From Sinonovacula constricta (taxonomy: Eukaryota > Mollusca > Bivalvia > Cardiida > Solecurtidae), in NCBI GenBank assembly GCA_007844125.1, contig CM017558.1, positions 24,855,231 through 24,919,230 on the forward strand: DNA of 64,000 nt, written 5' to 3'. Both the position numbers and the translations under genes were made by a program. Of the stretch, positions 38,243 through 49,558 are shown piece by piece. How positions within the stretch are numbered: position 1 is the first letter of the stretch; every line of letters begins with the position of its first letter. Under the pieces are notes generated by a model that did not search any database, was not told the origin of the DNA, and saw only the letters and a list, made by a program, of their open reading frames with translations.

Positions 38243-39241
38243 TGTGACAGGTTGATGTTTTTACGTTTTGTGGAGAAAATTACCTTTAAACTTTCAGCAC
38301 TTTCAGTCCTTTGATTTGTAAGCTTGGCATGATGTTAATCCTTTGATTTCATTGGTTGACAAGATTAAGTAAGAAGCTTTGTGATTGGTAGTCAGTTCAT
38401 ATCTTCTCACTTTTACCGGGAACTTCAAAGTATAAAGATATAAAGATTAGTGTAAGAATTGGACGTTGAAGTCTTATTTCTTTAAGTTGTATTTTAGTAA
38501 CAATTAGGTTATGGTTGGTATCAGTCCTGTATCCATTTATGTTTATTGTATTGCTCTGACTGATTGGACCATGTAATCTTGCATTTTTATATTTTCCAAT
38601 ATTTAATATTAATTATAAATCTGGCTTGTCCCGTTTGCATTATTCTAACCTATCTATCGTCTACATGTTATCTTATCTATACCATGCACTTAATACTCTT
38701 TTAACCTGTTTGCAGTCGTAACATCTAAGGCACATCCTATGAAAGGTGTAATACAGACGCAATTTCAGTACCACATACTGGTGAGTTGTAACGTACAAGT
38801 TCAAGTTGTATAAGTTCTTGTTATATGAGTTTATGTTAATTTCTATCTTTTTGTTCCATGCTTTACATGTGAAGTTCACGTGTTATTATGTTGTTATTAT
38901 ATTGCAAAGTAAATAAGATAATTTCGTTAAGAAACGAATTGTACTTGTTTGTGTCTAATTATTTTGTTAGAATGTGTTAACATGTCTATCAACGTTTGCT
39001 AAATGCTTATTTTGAATGTTTAGTAAAATGCCGCTAGCATTCTTGTTATTTACTATTTTGTAATAACATTGTTTTACTTATATATGTATGTTATTAAATA
39101 ACCCCTAATTGACATTTATATTATACTAAGGGTTATTTCTCTTTGTTTATTTTCAGATTAAAATATCTCTGTATATATAATACTGACATGGTGTTCCTGA
39201 GTCTGTCTCACCCCAAATATATCAAAAACAGAAGTGTAACA
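38243..39241 (+). repeat. 5' LTR of Ty3/mdg4-class retrotransposon
   Basis: 999 bp, beginning TGTGACAGG and ending GTGTAACA. It differs from the 3' LTR at only three positions noticed (38695, 39046, 39072). A TATAAAG pair at 38431-38445 is a possible core promoter. The upstream flank is GTAG, the target duplication (38239-38242). Confidence 0.95.
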
Positions 39242-41378
39242 AATGGCGCCCAACGTGTAATATAGACATGTAACCTACCAACAACCTACATTGGACAGCT
39301 CAGTGCGATCGTGCGTGTTCTGGATGGACTAGTGTACACGTGTTATTATTAGTGGAGAGTAGACCTAATCTGTGCTTATACTGAAAGTACTATATCCTTA
39401 CCTGGGGAATTTACTCCCACTGACCTGCACCATAATTATGTGCATTTAACTGTTATTCAAATGGCATATCTTGATATTGGCAGTCGTAATTATGATTGAT
39501 ATTTAACTTTTATCAATATATCGTATCTGGATTTTTGCCAGGGTGGAATATTTTATCAAAGTTTAAATAAACTGCATGTAAATCAGTAATTGATTAGAAT
39601 TGACCGACTGTGAAAGATGGGACATCTTTTTGTCGTGCGGGAGGACACAGTTATATTTAGTTGAACCATCAGTGTGAAGTCGGAACTCTTGGTAGTGTTA
39701 CGATAGTTCCAGCCGTACCCTGTCAGAGCCATATGGTAATCCATCAACATTCTAGTTCTTGACGCAAGGATTCAACCGCGGAAGAAACTTTTACTGATCA
39801 GCCCAACAAACCTAGAACTTACGGTGTGTGATAATTACACAAGAGTAAACTGTTTTGATAACACTCATTCAGTGCTTAAGTGTAGGACATTGTGCTAGCG
39901 GCATATTAATCAGTGATTTAAAGTAAAGTATGTGTGTTATTCACCAAAACAACGAAATCGTGAGTAGAAATATTTTATAGACTTTAATATTGAAGTTCCT
40001 TACATTGTTTATTATTGACAGTCTAGAAGAAATAATTTACTGGCTTGTAACTTTTATTGTTTCGCAGTCAGTAATTTTTCTTGTGTACTTTATTCTGTTG
40101 CTACCCGCAGTAAGTTTGTGAACGGTTGCAATTTAGGAATTTCACGTTATTATTAATAACCTCCTTTTTGATCTATATTTCCTGTTTCTTACTCATTTCT
40201 AGCTCCACTAACATTCTCCTTTTTGACATTTCTTATATATCTGTAACTCATTGCGGACAAAGTGACAATCCAGAATTCAAAATAGAAATTCCTAAACACA
40301 TACACACAAAAAAGTTGCTTGATTGTGCGGTCCTTTAAATCATCAGCTGTTTATCTTGGCCTCTAAGTACCCGCGAGAAGCACGCACATGACCTTACGAG
40401 TTGACATAATCAACGATTCCTAGATTTTCTACTTAAGCCACGCTTCTTGTTGAGATTTGATTAAAATTTGTTCCTAAGTGATTTTCTCAAGTCTACAACG
40501 TCAATTTTTCCAACACTACCATCCCGTAATTTTCCTTTTTAAGTTCTGTTTGGTCCTTTTAGTATTTTCAATTCACAAGGTTATTGTGAATATTAGATGA
40601 GGTAGGCGGAGCGATGTCGGTTTTTCATTGGCGCTAAAGGACATCTGCATGTGTAATTAACAGAGGTGCTATTTTTATCTCTCGGTTGACATTCTTTCAA
40701 TTTAACCTGTGACGTCACTCAGTGTATTGAATTGTCCTTGAACTTGAAAGTAATTTTGACAGAAATCGCTAAAATACTTTGACAATTTAGTTGCGTACTT
40801 CGTAGTTTGATAGATTATTTAATAATTTCTTTACTTTATCATTATATATAACTTGTATCAACAGGAAGTTTACAGTAGTTAAGTGTTTTATAGATCTACA
40901 GTGATTTAATTCTTGATAAAAACATTGGCGAATTGTAATTTGGTCATTTTCGTTAGCATTACTTTACCTTGTGCCACTAGAAAAATTAAAAAAAAAAATA
41001 AAATAAAATAAAAATAAAAGTAATTTTAATATAGTCAACTGTCTAGTTACATTATTACTCGGTGTGATTAGTTATTACTTAATTTAATTACTTAAAAGAA
41101 AATCTTTGGATTTACATTTAGAGCTATTACTGAATTTTGAGTTAGAGAAATTTAGTTATCAGTGAGTTAGATTTATAGTTGGTTATTCTTTTGATAATAT
41201 TTACATTATACAATAATTTATTGAAATTTATCTGAATAAGAGCTAAAACCACCACCACCACCACAACAACAACAACAAAACAACTTTGTTGACAATTTTT
41301 TTAAGGTTACACTACACTAAATTCATCGAAAGGTTACACAGTACTAAAATTTCTTAAGATTTTGTGTTAAGACTAAAA

Positions 41379-41433
<55 letters not shown>

Positions 41434-42337
41434 AAATTAATAAGTTTGATGTTAGGTGATTATAAGTTAAGTCAGATACAATCATTACTACCCTTATTAC
41501 TTGCTATTATTAAAATTATCTCTTGTTGATATAAAACATAATTGGAAAACTTTTGCTGACTTTAATAATTGATTGATTTGTGTCTAGAACTTTGAATTAC
41601 ACTAAAGTTACTGATTAGTCTGTTTAATATATATATATACAGTAATAAAAGTGGTAACATGATCTATTTCTGTTTGTCACTAAAGTGAGCTTAAGTTAAT
41701 TGTATCAAAACAGATTATTGTGATCAGTACCTTAGTAATCTATAATTGTAGTTGACAATTATAACAAAAGATAATTATCTTATGACTTAATAGTTCATTC
41801 GTCTTGTAAAAAGTATTTTAACAGTTAAATTTGATTTTATTCTAGTGTGTGACATACCATTCACATTTAAAATAAGATTGAGTTACATTTTTTTCCTAGT
41901 ATTGGATTGTATAACATAGGCTTAAATAATTAATTTAATTTAATTAACCTTACACATTGAATTTTGGTATTCCAAATACAGAAATGTTGATAGTTTTTAT
42001 TGTGATAAATTATGATTGAAACAAGTGTTACTGATACTAAGTAAATAATGGATGTAATTTGAAAGTGTACTTGCAGTACTCTATATTAAAGTACACAATT
42101 GTTAAACCGGGCATAGATTATGTGATCTTGTGTGGTGAAAAAGACAGAATATAATTGTGTTGATTATTTGGAATTAGAAAGAGGAACATTGCATTTGAAG
42201 ATGTGTGATGCTGAAGTAGAGCATGAATACAGATAATAATTAAGACATTAATGCATAGGTCTTAGAGCTGTTATAACTTAGAATTAACTTCTTAAAAGTA
42301 TATTTACTTGGAAAAAAAAAACAAAAACAAAAACAAC
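39242..42337 (+). other. unusually long retrotransposon leader
   Basis: About 3.1 kb separate the 5' LTR from the gag ATG. There is no convincing coding region, only short open frames. It is very AT-rich, with a CCA/CAA triplet run at about 41250-41278 and an AATA microsatellite at about 41377-41433. Typical Ty3/mdg4 leaders are a few hundred bases or less, so this one either holds old inserted DNA or has a structural or regulatory role. Confidence 0.7.
39244..39257 (+). promoter_or_regulatory. primer binding site, tRNA-Lys type
   Basis: TGGCGCCCAACGTG starts two bases after the LTR end. It matches the first 14 bases of the tRNA-Lys(1,2)-type primer site known from retroviruses; the match ends there. 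Confidence 0.85.
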
Positions 42338-43489
42338 ATGTTCAGTCAAATTGATGACCCATCTGCGGAAGAGGAAAAGCTTGATGAAGCCCGTGCCATA
42401 ACAGAGGAGGAGCGACAAATACTTATGCTTCTGCGAACTTTAAAGCTTAAACCGGATGTGGAAGATCCAGAGAAGGCAGCACGTCTAATCGAAGCTCTTG
42501 GGGGTGTGAAGCATGAAGTAAAGGAACCTGCTGAACCAAAATCTTCTTCTCATTCTTATCCAAAGTTTTCTATATTTTACGGCGAAGCAGGAAAAGGAGA
42601 AATATCATGGACTGGATTCAAGTTTGAGATAGAATGTGTGATCTCCGCAGGGACGTATACTGAAGAACAGATGTTGTTTGGAATAAGGAGAGCTGCAAAG
42701 GGGGCTGCTGCTGACAAGATCCGGAGACTTGGACCTGATGTACAACTCTATAAACTGATAGAGAAACTTGAAACTTCATATGGCCTTGTTGATACCAGAG
42801 AAAGTATAATGAGACGTTTTTACACATGTGAACAAAATGATAATGAAACTGTTGATATGTTTGCCTCACGTCTAGAAGATTTATTTGACAAGGCAGTTGA
42901 GTTAGGAGGGTTGAAATTTAGTCAAACTGACATAATGAAGGACGTGTTTCATTCTGGGCTCCGGAAAGACCTAAAGACTATGACGGCATACCAACGTGAC
43001 ACTATTAAAGAGTATGATGCCTTTATGAAAGCAGTTAGAAAAGTGGAGCTAGATATGGGAGCTGTCAAAGCTGAAATGAAACCTTGTAAACCTGCAGTAT
43101 CTGTTCAAAAACCAGAGGAATCCGAAACCATAAAACTTTTACATCAACTTAATCAGAGAATCGACAAACTGGAACAGGCACAACAACAAAAACAGATACA
43201 TGAAAGATATTCATATGAACACAGAGGTGGATTTAGAGGAAGATATCAAGAAAGACAATATCAAGACAACAAAGGTAGAGGCAGCTGGAGAAGCAGAGGC
43301 ACGTGGAATGCAAGAGGTAGAGGCCGAGGTCAATACACCGATGACAGATATCATGACTCCTCGGACAGAACCTGCTTTGTCTGCAATAGAAAAGGACACT
43401 ATCAAAGGGACTGCCCTACCATATTAGCACAGCTAGTATGTTCGAACTGTCATCAGAAAGGTCACCTTAAGAAAGACTGCCAAAACTAG
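42338..43489 (+). CDS. gag: Gag polyprotein of LTR retrotransposon
   Basis: The structural protein that packages element RNA into cytoplasmic particles. The first ATG in the frame is 42338, giving 383 residues beginning MFSQIDDPSAEEE; the open frame extends a little upstream through an A-rich run without an ATG. An acidic N-terminal region and a helical capsid-like domain (about residues 60-245) lead to an RG-rich basic stretch (about 285-335). Two perfect zinc knuckles of the C-x2-C-x4-H-x4-C type follow, CFVCNRKGHYQRDC at 346 and CSNCHQKGHLKKDC at 368, which mark the nucleocapsid. The stop TAG at 43487 lies inside a 19-nt overlap with the pol frame. Intact. Confidence 0.93.
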   Translation: MFSQIDDPSAEEEKLDEARAITEEERQILMLLRTLKLKPDVEDPEKAARLIEALGGVKHEVKEPAEPKSSSHSYPKFSIFYGEAGKGEISWTGFKFEIECVISAGTYTEEQMLFGIRRAAKGAAADKIRRLGPDVQLYKLIEKLETSYGLVDTRESIMRRFYTCEQNDNETVDMFASRLEDLFDKAVELGGLKFSQTDIMKDVFHSGLRKDLKTMTAYQRDTIKEYDAFMKAVRKVELDMGAVKAEMKPCKPAVSVQKPEESETIKLLHQLNQRIDKLEQAQQQKQIHERYSYEHRGGFRGRYQERQYQDNKGRGSWRSRGTWNARGRGRGQYTDDRYHDSSDRTCFVCNRKGHYQRDCPTILAQLVCSNCHQKGHLKKDCQN

Positions 43490-46400
43490 TTAGTGCCCGT
43501 GTTGGGGGGTCGAACCAGGGCACCAATTTTCTTGATCCCAAATTAGTCGGTGATGCAAATGAAGCAAAGATCTTTATAAACGACACACCCGTTAACGCAT
43601 TATTAGATACTGGAAGCGTAGTAAGTATTGTATCTGAATCCTTTTATCAAAATAATCTAGGAGATGTTCAAATAAGACCAGTTGGAGACATACTAAACAT
43701 TGAATGTGCTGATGGAGCAAACCTTCCATACAAAGGTTATATCGAAGCATCTATAACAACAGATCATGGACTTCCTAATTCAAAACCTCTACAATGCCTT
43801 CTTCTAGTTACACCGGACACTTCTTATTCGTACAGAGCACCTGTTATATTAGGCACAAATATACTCAAGGAATTGATGAACGGTTGCTCACAACATTTTG
43901 GAGAAAGATTCCTTCAAATTGCGGCTTTACATTCTCCTTGGTATGTTAGTTTCAAAACAATGGTGATAAGAGAAAATGAGTTAAAGAAGAAAAAGAACAG
44001 ACTTGCAGTGGTCAAGTCTGCAGCAACCCACAAAATTGTAATAAACCCAAATCAGAGTGTGGAAATCATAGGATATACAGACAAAACATTTGACCATCCA
44101 GTGACGACTGCTATCATCCAGGAAACTAAAGAATGTCCAACACCGTCGATCGATATAACACCAACCGTTATAAATTACTATGGAAAGAAAAGACAAGAAG
44201 TCAAAGTAACCTTATCAAACCTCACAACAAACCCAGTAGTAATACAACCCAGAGCTATTATTTGTGAAATACAGCCTGCTACCCTAACTGAAGAGGTCTT
44301 CGACCGACTTGAGAAACAAACCAACAACTTAATTGATTCACTCAACATTGATACAGATAATATCTTATCTTCAGAACAAAAATACACGTTAACAACACTT
44401 TTAAGGAAGCATAAAGACATTTTCGCAACGGACGATACAGATATTGGAATTTGTAATAGGATTAGACATAGAATAGACTTGACAACAGATACACCATTTA
44501 AGCAGAGACATCGGCGTATACCACCTTCGATGATTGATGAAGTCAGAAATCATATAGAGCAACTCTTATCAGCAGGAGTGATAAGACCATCCAAATCACC
44601 ATACACATCTAACGTTGTTCTAGTGCGCAAGAAAAATGGACAATTAAGACTCTGCATAGATTACCGCCAACTGAATAGTATCACTATTAAGGATTCATTT
44701 GCTTTGCCACGCATGGAGGAAATCTTTGACAGTCTTCAAGGCGCTAAATACTTTACGACTATAGATATGAAGTCAGGCTACTACCAGATAGAAGTAGAGG
44801 AAGAACACAAGGAAAGAACAGCTTGTACAGTAGGAAACCTTGGATTCTTCGAATATAACAAAATGCCGTTTGGTCTGAGTAATTCACCGGCCACTTACCA
44901 AAGAATAATGCAAGAAATCCTAGGAGACCTTAACATGAAGATCTGTTTAATATACTTGGATGATTTAATTATTTTTAGCAACTCGTATGAACAGCATTTA
45001 GAACGCCTAGACACCATTCTTTCTAAACTACATGAAGCAAACCTTAAACTTGCACCAGAAAAATGCTACTTCTTTAGACCTAAGGTTACATTTCTAGGTC
45101 ATGTCGTGAGTGGAGAGGGTGTAGAAACAGACCCAGCAAAAATAGAAAAGGTGAAGAACTGGCCTACACCATCAAACTCAGATGAGCTTCGTTCATTTTT
45201 AGCTTTCGCGGGATATTATCGCCGTTTCATTAAGAATTTCAGCGACATAGTCAAACCTTTGAGCGAACTTTTGCCTCCAACTTCAATAAAGAAAGGCTCG
45301 AAAGCCAAGGGAAAGGTTGAATGGAAGTGGACGAACAAAGAACAATCAGTATTCGAACATATCAAGAAATTACTGTCAACCCCTCCTATTCTAGGATACC
45401 CAGACTTTACGTTACCTTTTGAACTTCATACCGATGCCTCCAGTAAGGCTTTGGGAGCCGTCTTGTATCAAACCCAAGATGATAAAAAACGGGTTATCTC
45501 TTATGCAAGTAGAGCTCTCACAAAGTCAGAACGCAATTATAGTGCTTTTAAGCTGGAGTTATTAGCTCTTAAATGGGCTGTTACCGAAAAATTTAGCGAC
45601 TATCTGGCTACAACAAATTTCACTGTACTAACAGATAACAATCCATTAACGTACATATTGACCAGCGCCAAGCTTGACGCCACTAGTCAACGCTGGGCTT
45701 CGGCTCTTGGTGCTTATACGTTTGACATTAAATACCGAGCTGGACGAAACAACCAAGATGCAGATGGAATGAGTCGATATCCATACGACAAAGTGATCGA
45801 CTCAGATGAAGTAGAAAGAATCAGTATAGAAGACCAAACTGTAAAAGCGATTTGCTACAGAACATCTGAACCATTTATAGACACCTTCCCAGTTATGGTA
45901 AATCTTGTAGAAATGACAGAAGACATGGGACAGCCTCTGGCGCAAAAAGAGATGCGAGAAATAAGAAAGGCACAGAGAGCAGATCCTTTGATTGAAAGGT
46001 GGAGGAGGGCAGTTATAGATCAGAAAATACCATGTACTTACCTTGTTGGTCAAGATCTAACTATGAAGAAACAGTTCAAAAATCTTCGTATGAAGAGAGG
46101 TATTTTATTTAGAGTCATGCATGAACAAGATGTGGACATAGAACAACTAGTAATTCCTAAAGAATTCAGAAAAGATGTGTTAGTTGCCTTACACGACCAA
46201 TTTGGACACCCAGGACAAGATAGAACTGTAAGATTGATAAGGGAAAGGTATTACTGGCCAGGAATAGCAACTGATGTGAAAGAATGGATTGAAAAGTGTG
46301 ACCGATGCATTAGAAGAAAGGGCAGCATAGATAAAGCTCCATTAGTCAACATCCACACTTCATACCCATTAGAACTTCTTTGTATAGACTACTTAACTCT

Positions 46401-47964
46401 TGAACCTGCAAAAGGAAATATCCAGAACATACTTATTATAACAGACCATTATACCAAGTTTGCACAAGCTATTCCTACAAAAAATCAGACAGCTAAAACA
46501 ACAGCTGAAGCTATTTACAATGGATTTCTTGTTCACTATGGTATCCCAACGAGACTGCATTCTGATCAGGGAGCCAACTTCGAGAGTCATATTATTTCAG
46601 AACTTTGCCGTCTTACAGGAACACAAAAGAGTCACACTACACCATATCATCCTCAAGGAAATGCAGGTCCAGAAAGGTTTAATCGAACACTACTTGGAAT
46701 GCTGGGGACTCTGGAAGAAGAAAAGAAAGAAGACTGGAAGAGATATGTAAACAGCCTAGTTTTTGCATACAATTGCACTCCACATGATACAACTAGGGCT
46801 TCTCCTTACGAACTTCTTTTTGGACGCAAGCCAAAGTTACCAATAGATTTGGTCTTTCAGCATGCATGTGAAGAACCTGTAAACCACAGCACAGAAGAAT
46901 ATCTTGAGGACTTGCAGGACAGAATGGTAAAGACTCATGAGATAGTAAAGGAACACATCAAGAAATCCAAAGAAAGACAAAAGAAGTACTATAATCTAAA
47001 GACAAAACCAGTTCAGATCAAAGTAAAAGACAGGGTTTTAGTTAAGAAATTAGCCTTTGAAGGAAAACACAAGATTGCTGATCGATTTGAAGAAGAGTCC
47101 TACATTGTCGTTGAACAGCCAAGACCAGACATACCTGTATTTAAAGTGAGAGCAGAAAACAGTGGAAGAGAGAGAACGCTACATCGGAACAACTTGCTGT
47201 TGGTGGAACACCAAACAGATGCTTATGAAGAAGACTATCAAGACAAGAATGAAACAGAAGAGAATAACAAAGAAGAGATAACAAACAGGGATGCATCCAA
47301 TGAAACAGTGACACAAAAGAAGGTTGAAGATGTTACGGAAGATGACTCAGAGGAAGACAGTGAAGGTGATGGTGATACAGTCAATGTATACTTATATGGG
47401 GACGCCCGTAGACCCGAACTGGTAGAGATGAGTCAAGATATAGATCATAGAGATCAAGATAATAGATTGAGAGAAATTAGAGAAACAGACCAAAAGAGTG
47501 ATGTAGCTAATGTTGGTGATACAGATGAAGTAGAAGAGTTAAACACTAATGAAGTTAGTGCTATACCTGTATATGAAGATTCCTTAGGATTCAACTCAAT
47601 ATCAGAAGATCAGACAACGATGACGAATCAAGACACAATACAAGATAATCAAGATCAGTCAATACAGACGGAAATTGAAGATATAGACAGACAAGAAGAA
47701 AGAGGGACTACAGAATATGAAAGAGAAGAGGCAGATATTAATCCAGGTGGAGATGCTGAAAAAAATCACAGACCAGTACCTCGTCCAAGACGCACAACGC
47801 GTGTATCCAAACCACTAGCTAGGTACTCTGAATATCAATTATACAGCAGCCAGCCAGTGGACAGAAAAATACACACCCTTAACACACTAATGAAGTCAAG
47901 CATTTTACAGCATATGGACAGTGAGATGGCTCACAAAATTATTTCAACAATAATGAATTCTTAA
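43471..47964 (+). CDS. pol: Pol polyprotein (protease, RT, RNase H, integrase) of LTR retrotransposon
   Basis: The frame is open from just after a stop at 43468 to the TAA at 47962 (1497 codons), in -1 phase to gag. It has no early ATG, so it is probably made by frameshifting in the overlap. Residues counted from 43471: aspartic protease LLDTGS near 46; reverse transcriptase with YLDD at 495-498; RNase H with TDAS (about 655) and TDNN (about 722); integrase zinc finger H-H-C-C at 908-946; and a D,D(35)E triad at D973, D1032, E1068 (46387, 46564, 46672). A GPY/F-like module follows. The last 250 residues are an acidic, low-complexity tail (EEDSEGDGD, many Q/N/D) ending in a basic RPVPRPRRTTRVSKP motif. 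It makes cDNA from element RNA and inserts it in the nucleus. All catalytic residues are present. Confidence 0.95.
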   Translation, partial: ERLPKLVSARVGGSNQGTNFLDPKLVGDANEAKIFINDTPVNALLDTGSVVSIVSESFYQNNLGDVQIRPVGDILNIECADGANLPYKGYIEASITTDHGLPNSKPLQCLLLVTPDTSYSYRAPVILGTNILKELMNGCSQHFGERFLQIAALHSPWYVSFKTMVIRENELKKKKNRLAVVKSAATHKIVINPNQSVEIIGYTDKTFDHPVTTAIIQETKECPTPSIDITPTVINYYGKKRQEVKVTLSNLTTNPVVIQPRAIICEIQPATLTEEVFDRLEKQTNNLIDSLNIDTDNILSSEQKYTLTTLLRKHKDIFATDDTDIGICNRIRHRIDLTTDTPFKQRHRRIPPSMIDEVRNHIEQLLSAGVIRPSKSPYTSNVVLVRKKNGQLRLCIDYRQLNSITIKDSFALPRMEEIFDSLQGAKYFTTIDMKSGYYQIEVEEEHKERTACTVGNLGFFEYNKMPFGLSNSPATYQRIMQEILGDLNMKICLIYLDDLIIFSNSYEQHLERLDTILSKLHEANLKLAPEKCYFFRPKVTFLGHVVSGEGVETDPAKIEKVKNWPTPSNSDELRSFLAFAGYYRRFIKNFSDIVKPLSELLPPTSIKKGSKAKGKVEWKWTNKEQSVFEHIKKLLSTPPILGYPDFTLPFELHTDASSKALGAVLYQTQDDKKRVISYASRALTKSERNYSAFKLELLALKWAVTEKFSDYLATTNFTVLTDNNPLTYILTSAKLDATSQRWASALGAYTFDIKYRAGRNNQDADGMSRYPYDKVIDSDEVERISIEDQTVKAICYRTSEPFIDTFPVMVNLVEMTEDMGQPLAQKEMREIRKAQRADPLIERWRRAVIDQKIPCTYLVGQDLTMKKQFKNLRMKRGILFRVMHEQDVDIEQLVIPKEFRKDVLVALHDQFGHPGQDRTVRLIRERYYWPGIATDVKEWIEKCDRCIRRKGSIDKAPLVNIHTSYPLELLCIDYLTLEPAKGNIQNILIITDHYTKFAQAIPTKNQTAKTTAEAIYNGFLVHYGIPTRLHSDQGANFESHIISELCRLTGTQKSHTTPYHPQGNAGPERFNRTLLGMLGTLEEEKKEDWKRYVNSLVFAYNCTPHDTTRASPYELLFGRKPKLPIDLVFQHACEEPVNHSTEEYLEDLQDRMVKTHEIVKEHIKKSKERQKKYYNLKTKPVQIKVKDRVLVKKLAFEGKHKIADRFEEESYIVVEQPRPDIPVFKVRAENSGRERTLHRNNLLLVEHQTDAYEEDYQDKNETEENNKEEITNRDASNETVTQKKVEDVTEDDSEEDSEGDGDTVNVYLYGDARRPELVEMSQDIDHRDQDNRLREIRETDQKSDVANVGDTDEVEELNTNEVSAIPVYEDSLGFNSISEDQTTMTNQDTIQDNQDQSIQTEIEDIDRQEERGTTEYEREEADINPGGDAEKNHRPVPRPRRTTRVSKPLARYSEYQLYSSQPVDRKIHTLNTLMKSSILQHMDSEMAHKIISTIMNS

Positions 47965-48559
47965 AATATATTTTAACCAAATCGTGTATTATAAATGTAT
48001 GTATTTTATGACGAGTCCTGGGTAAGACTTTAAACTGCAACCGCTACTGAAGTCCCTTGTGGACTATGGGACAGAATGAGATTACCCAGTATCAGTAGTA
48101 TCTCCGGGTTGCTTCTAGCTAAAGCATAGTACCCGTTAAGCTTCCAAGTCAGGATAACAATATTAAAAGATCGCACCCCTTCAATTATCAACGGCCACTA
48201 TGAGGCCATAGTTTTGTCAAAGGGGAGAGCACGTAAATATTGTGGATATTGTTGATAAACATTGTATTTTAATTGATTGTATTATTTTGACTTTCTTAAA
48301 TTTTTAACATATTTAAGGACGATAGTATTAATTTGTATGACATATCACAAATATCTTAAAACATACGTGTAACAAATTTCTTTGGCACAAGGTAAAGAAC
48401 TGTTTTCTAAAGAAGTTTTAGATACAGTGGTGTAGGAATTTAAAAAGTGTGTTTATACTTACTTTTGTGACAAGGGTTTAAAATATTGTTTATATATGGA
48501 TAATGTAGTTTTGTTGAAATAGTAAATGACGGGACGTCATTTTACCTGGTGGGGGAGTA
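47965..48559 (+). other. retrotransposon 3' non-coding region and polypurine tract
   Basis: No env frame. It ends in GGTGGGGGAGTA (48548-48559), the polypurine tract that would prime plus-strand synthesis directly before the 3' LTR. An internal stretch at about 48010-48190 is GC-richer than the surroundings. Confidence 0.8.
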
Positions 48560-49558
48560 TGTGACAGGTTGATGTTTTTACGTTTTGTGGAGAAAATTAC
48601 CTTTAAACTTTCAGCACTTTCAGTCCTTTGATTTGTAAGCTTGGCATGATGTTAATCCTTTGATTTCATTGGTTGACAAGATTAAGTAAGAAGCTTTGTG
48701 ATTGGTAGTCAGTTCATATCTTCTCACTTTTACCGGGAACTTCAAAGTATAAAGATATAAAGATTAGTGTAAGAATTGGACGTTGAAGTCTTATTTCTTT
48801 AAGTTGTATTTTAGTAACAATTAGGTTATGGTTGGTATCAGTCCTGTATCCATTTATGTTTATTGTATTGCTCTGACTGATTGGACCATGTAATCTTGCA
48901 TTTTTATATTTTCCAATATTTAATATTAATTATAAATCTGGCTTGTCCCGTTTGCATTATTCTAACCTATCTATCGTCTACATGTTATCTTATCTATACC
49001 ATGCACTTAATTCTCTTTTAACCTGTTTGCAGTCGTAACATCTAAGGCACATCCTATGAAAGGTGTAATACAGACGCAATTTCAGTACCACATACTGGTG
49101 AGTTGTAACGTACAAGTTCAAGTTGTATAAGTTCTTGTTATATGAGTTTATGTTAATTTCTATCTTTTTGTTCCATGCTTTACATGTGAAGTTCACGTGT
49201 TATTATGTTGTTATTATATTGCAAAGTAAATAAGATAATTTCGTTAAGAAACGAATTGTACTTGTTTGTGTCTAATTATTTTGTTAGAATGTGTTAACAT
49301 GTCTATCAACGTTTGCTAAATGCTTATTTTGAATGTTTAGTAAAATGCCGCTAGCATTCTTGCTATTTACTATTTTGTAATAACATTGGTTTACTTATAT
49401 ATGTATGTTATTAAATAACCCCTAATTGACATTTATATTATACTAAGGGTTATTTCTCTTTGTTTATTTTCAGATTAAAATATCTCTGTATATATAATAC
49501 TGACATGGTGTTCCTGAGTCTGTCTCACCCCAAATATATCAAAAACAGAAGTGTAACA
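48560..49558 (+). repeat. 3' LTR of Ty3/mdg4-class retrotransposon
   Basis: 999 bp, TGTGACAGG to GTGTAACA, collinear with the 5' LTR (offset 10317) with differences at 49012, 49363 and 49389. Followed by the GTAG duplication at 49559-49562. Confidence 0.95.

Larger units (their letters stand above)
38243..49558 (+). mobile_element. young full-length Ty3/mdg4-class LTR retrotransposon (11.3 kb)
   Basis: Two 999-bp LTRs with about 99.7% identity, a GTAG target duplication (38239-38242 and 49559-49562), a tRNA-Lys-type primer binding site, gag with two CCHC knuckles, pol in the order protease, RT, RNase H, integrase (the Ty3/mdg4 order), and a polypurine tract directly before the 3' LTR. Both reading frames are intact. 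No env-like frame was seen. The insertion lies inside a DNA transposon and interrupts one of its subterminal GTAACGTAGG-like motifs. Low LTR divergence indicates a recent insertion, and the copy may still be competent. Confidence 0.95.

Noticed and set aside
38673..38879. 68-codon minus-strand frame repeated at 48990-49196
   Set aside because: It is repeated only because it lies inside the two LTRs; no codon signal or family was seen.
40126..40338. 70-codon frame in the retrotransposon leader
   Set aside because: Hydrophobic but short, without any recognised family; probably chance in AT-rich DNA.
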